From assembly GCA_023262645.1 (NCBI GenBank), contig JALRAA010000048.1, positions 1 to 8,350 of the forward strand: a stretch of DNA of 8,350 bases. The letters are read 5' to 3'. This document shows, one piece after another, positions 6,385-8,350 of the stretch. Under the pieces are notes generated by a model. That model did not search any database. It saw nothing but the letters and a program-made list of their open reading frames with translations, and was not told the DNA's origin. Numbering within the stretch: the first letter of the stretch is position 1; each line of letters opens with the position of its first letter. Source of the stretch: Burkholderiaceae bacterium (GTDB taxonomy: Bacteria; Pseudomonadota; Gammaproteobacteria; Burkholderiales; Burkholderiaceae_C). A program made the translations under genes and the position numbers.

Positions 6385-7395
6385 TCAATTCCTCATGCGT
6401 TCTAAGGCCTGAGGCCATACCTCAGGATTTATCGCATGCTTGGGACATTGGTTTAGCAATAATGACTCGGTCAATGCCTCAAGACAGGACATGCCGTTTC
6501 GTTGATGTGCGTCTGCGGTATGTCCCGCTAAATGCGGTGTGATCACAAGACGCGGGGTCTGCCAAAGCGGTGAATCGCTTGCTAAGCTGCGACTTGCAAC
6601 CACATCGATCGCCGCGCCGGCAAGGCGCCCCTCAACCAAGGCTTTGCACATGGCCTGTTCGTCGAGCACTTCGCCTCGTGAGGCATTGACCACAATCGCT
6701 CGTGCTGGTAGCGCGTCAAACCATGATTGGCTGACGAGGCCCTCAGTCGACGCGCTCAGAGCGATGCAAGGTACCAAGACCTCAGTCTGAGGCAATGCGG
6801 CAAGTGCCTCGCTCATCGATATAAATTCAAGCGAAGCATGTTCAGCCTTAAAGGCTTCGGGGCGTCGGCATGCGATCGTGACCTTAGCCCGCAGGCCGAT
6901 ACAAAGCATATGACTTAAATGTTGCGCGATAGCACCAAAACCTAGGATCAACACCTTCTTTTCTGCCAGATCAACGGCGGCTCCGGTGAAACGCTTTCGT
7001 GCGATGGACCAACCCTCGTTTCGGCTTGCCTCGACGATGTCGGGCAGGCGATGCAAGAGCGATAAGATCTGGCTTAAGCACCACTCGGCAACACTTACCG
7101 CGTTGCCACCGGGTACTCTGCTAATGCAAATCCCCGCATCGCTGCAGGCTTTCACAGGAATCACATCGACGCCACTGCCATGGCGTGCGATATGGACTAA
7201 CGATGGCGCAAGCTCAGCGATCGTATCGGGTAGGTCGTCTCGGACGACCATCCCCTGAGGGTCGAGCCGTTGCGCTGCCTCGGCAATCGACTCAATGCTT
7301 GCATCTTTGGCGATATGAAATTCAAATCGTTCAGAAAATAGCGACTCAATCGCTCGGTCTAGTGATTTGGTCGCAAGAATCCGCGGCTTCGTCAT
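6385..7395 (-). CDS. D-isomer-specific 2-hydroxyacid dehydrogenase family protein, atypical active site
   Basis: A 336-residue cytoplasmic NAD(P)-dependent dehydrogenase of the phosphoglycerate dehydrogenase/hydroxypyruvate reductase family. Visible parts: HGSGVDVIPV (72-81) in the substrate domain, the Rossmann turn LGFGAIAQHL (151-160), where the usual third Gly is Ala157, NASRGEVLDE (237-246) with catalytic Arg240, and ITPHLAGHT (285-293) with catalytic His288. The usual DVFxxEP motif, whose Glu raises the His pKa, reads DVVASRSL (264-271), so Arg269 occupies the Glu position. Arg177-Arg178 after the second Rossmann strand (IACRRPE) suggests NADP(H). The stop is only 5 bases from that of the convergent ketopantoate-reductase gene; the start lies 6 bases after the stop of the Bug gene, so the two are very likely one operon. 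No clear Shine-Dalgarno sequence precedes the ATG. Activity is uncertain because of the missing Glu. Confidence 0.88.
   Translation of the reverse strand: MTKPRILATKSLDRAIESLFSERFEFHIAKDASIESIAEAAQRLDPQGMVVRDDLPDTIAELAPSLVHIARHGSGVDVIPVKACSDAGICISRVPGGNAVSVAEWCLSQILSLLHRLPDIVEASRNEGWSIARKRFTGAAVDLAEKKVLILGFGAIAQHLSHMLCIGLRAKVTIACRRPEAFKAEHASLEFISMSEALAALPQTEVLVPCIALSASTEGLVSQSWFDALPARAIVVNASRGEVLDEQAMCKALVEGRLAGAAIDVVASRSLASDSPLWQTPRLVITPHLAGHTADAHQRNGMSCLEALTESLLLNQCPKHAINPEVWPQALERMRN
6408..6426 (+). terminator. Hairpin just past the ketopantoate-reductase gene
   Basis: CCTGAGG (6408-6414), a 5-base loop and CCTCAGG (6420-6426) form a perfect 7-bp stem 29 bases after the stop at 6379, followed by ATTTAT. 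It could stop plus-strand transcription, although the T tract is poor and the sequence also codes for the C-terminus of the opposing dehydrogenase, so it may be chance. Confidence 0.3.
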
Positions 7396-7401
7396 CGCTG
7401 A

Positions 7402-8350
7402 CTACTGGGGTTCGACACCAGTTTCGATGATCACATTTCGCCATTTTGCAGTTTCAGTCTTTATAAAATTATAAAAATCAGCAGGCGAACCGCCTACTGG
7501 ATCGGCTCCAGCGGTAATGAGTTTCGTTTGTACGGCAGGCAGTTTGAGCGCTTCGTTGGTTGCCTTATTGATTTCGCGAACGACTTGATCGGGCACGCCC
7601 TTTGGAGCAAGAAAACCAAACCACGAACCCGAATCGAAATCGGATAAACCGCGCTCTTTCATCGTTGGTACCTCAGGCAATGCCCGACTCCGTTCGAGAC
7701 TGGTGACCGCGAGCGCTCTTACTTTTCCGGCCTTAATTTGGGGCATGATCGAAGGTGCTGTCGCAAACATGAATTGAATACGGCCAGCAAGCAGGTCTTG
7801 CACGGCTTCTGCCCCGCGATACGGAATATGCTGAATCTTCGTCTTCGTGCGAATGCCAAAAAGCGCACCTGACAAATGGGCGGCTGTTCCGATACCGGTT
7901 GAACCGTAATTGAATTTATCAGGATTTTGCTCGAGCAGCTTGATGAACTCCTCCACCGTTTTCGCGTTAACGTTTGGGTTGACGACCAATACGTTCGCAA
8001 CATCAGCGATGAGAACAATCGGGACGAGGTCAACGAGTGGGTTATACGAAAGCTTTTTAATCAGTGTGGGATTCACAGCCAAGGGGCCAACCGAAGCACA
8101 AAGCAAGGTATACCCATCAGCAGGAGCGCGGACCGCTAAATCGGTGCCTAAGGTACCTCCTGCACCTCCCTTGTTCTCAACGACAAAACTTTGCTTCCAA
8201 CGTTCGGTGAAGTGGCCAGACATTTCGCGGGCCAATATATCGGTGGTGCCACCTGCACTGAAGGGTACGATGATTCGAACCGATTTTGAAGGGTAGTTAG
8301 CTTGTGCATGAGTTGCATCGCTCAGACCTAGGCCTGCGCTGCCAAAAAGT
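7402..8350 (-). CDS. Bug-family (tripartite tricarboxylate) substrate-binding protein, 5' end cut by window edge
   Basis: A periplasmic solute receptor of the Bug/TctC family, which binds small carboxylates for uptake or sensing. The reading frame is open to the window edge at 8350, giving 315 residues; the family's usual ~325 means only about ten residues and the start codon are missing. The visible N-terminus is the end of a signal peptide, LFGSAGLGLSDATHAQA, with probable cleavage after AQA before NYPSKSVRIIVPF. Next come PFSAGGTTDILARE, VVENKGGAGGTLGTDL, the GYTLL strand, FNYGSTGIGTAAHLSG and IPYRGAEAVQDLLAGRIQFMF, all standard Bug landmarks, and a C-terminus ending TGVEPQ. The TTG at 8235 is internal (Leu of DIL) and is not a real start, since using it would delete the signal peptide and ligand-binding loop. 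It lies directly upstream of the 2-hydroxyacid dehydrogenase in the same direction. No tctA/tctB transporter genes are visible; the ligand is unknown. Confidence 0.93.
   Translation of the reverse strand, partial: LFGSAGLGLSDATHAQANYPSKSVRIIVPFSAGGTTDILAREMSGHFTERWKQSFVVENKGGAGGTLGTDLAVRAPADGYTLLCASVGPLAVNPTLIKKLSYNPLVDLVPIVLIADVANVLVVNPNVNAKTVEEFIKLLEQNPDKFNYGSTGIGTAAHLSGALFGIRTKTKIQHIPYRGAEAVQDLLAGRIQFMFATAPSIMPQIKAGKVRALAVTSLERSRALPEVPTMKERGLSDFDSGSWFGFLAPKGVPDQVVREINKATNEALKLPAVQTKLITAGADPVGGSPADFYNFIKTETAKWRNVIIETGVEPQ

Noticed and set aside
6379..6400. Inverted repeat AGCGCAT / ATGCGTT with a 9-base loop between the convergent stops, as a two-way terminator.
   Set aside because: The stem needs a G-T pair and there is no T tract on either side; the hairpin at 6408-6426 is a somewhat better candidate.
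7233..7249. Perfect 7-bp inverted repeat GGTCGTC-TCG-GACGACC as an operator or terminator.
   Set aside because: It lies deep inside the dehydrogenase coding region, encodes ordinary residues (VVRDD), and has no T tract or repeat elsewhere.
8233..8235. TTG at 8235 as the start of the Bug protein.
   Set aside because: The same frame upstream encodes a signal-peptide end and the PFSAGGTTDI motif, so translation starts beyond the window edge.

Overview
The window looks like a chromosomal segment of a betaproteobacterium (Burkholderiales, probably a freshwater Comamonadaceae such as a Limnohabitans/Rhodoferax relative). This is inferred from gene content (a MetY-type sulfhydrylase, a ~400-residue YihY protein with a long soluble C-terminus, DUF2069, a Bug-family receptor) and from the strong TTG preference for leucine in the left part. 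No RNA genes, insertion sequences, CRISPR arrays or long repeats are visible. No gene was recognised in positions 1-123, and no stretch over 300 bases lacks a gene.

Left block (about 1-5080), housekeeping in character: metY (124-1431, +) and an alpha/beta hydrolase (1444-2256, +) form a tight pair. They converge on yihY (2293-3498, -). yihY diverges, with essentially no intergenic space, from a DUF2069 membrane protein (3497-3958, +), which is coupled by an ATGA overlap to a GlcD/D2HGDH-like FAD-linked oxidase (3955-5402, +).

Right block (about 5085-8350), catabolic/accessory in character: the 3' end of the FAD oxidase is coupled by a second ATGA overlap to a ketopantoate-reductase-family enzyme (5399-6379, +). 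This converges, 5 bp apart, on a minus-strand pair made of a Bug (tripartite tricarboxylate) substrate-binding protein (7402 to beyond 8350) and a D-2-hydroxyacid dehydrogenase (6385-7395). The enzymes on this side all belong to families acting on 2-oxo or 2-hydroxy acids, which suggests uptake and redox handling of such acids.

The most interesting place is about 5075-5130. The FAD oxidase loses its reading frame by one missing T just before its GHLGDGN motif, and codon choice and genomic character appear to change at about the same place. The gene reads as the front of one operon joined to the back of another. It could be a real hybrid or recombination scar now frameshifted, an assembly chimera, or an ordinary homopolymer error beside a compositional boundary. 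A second anomaly is the D-2-hydroxyacid dehydrogenase, which has Arg where the family's catalytic Glu normally sits. I found no clear evidence of a wholly new system.
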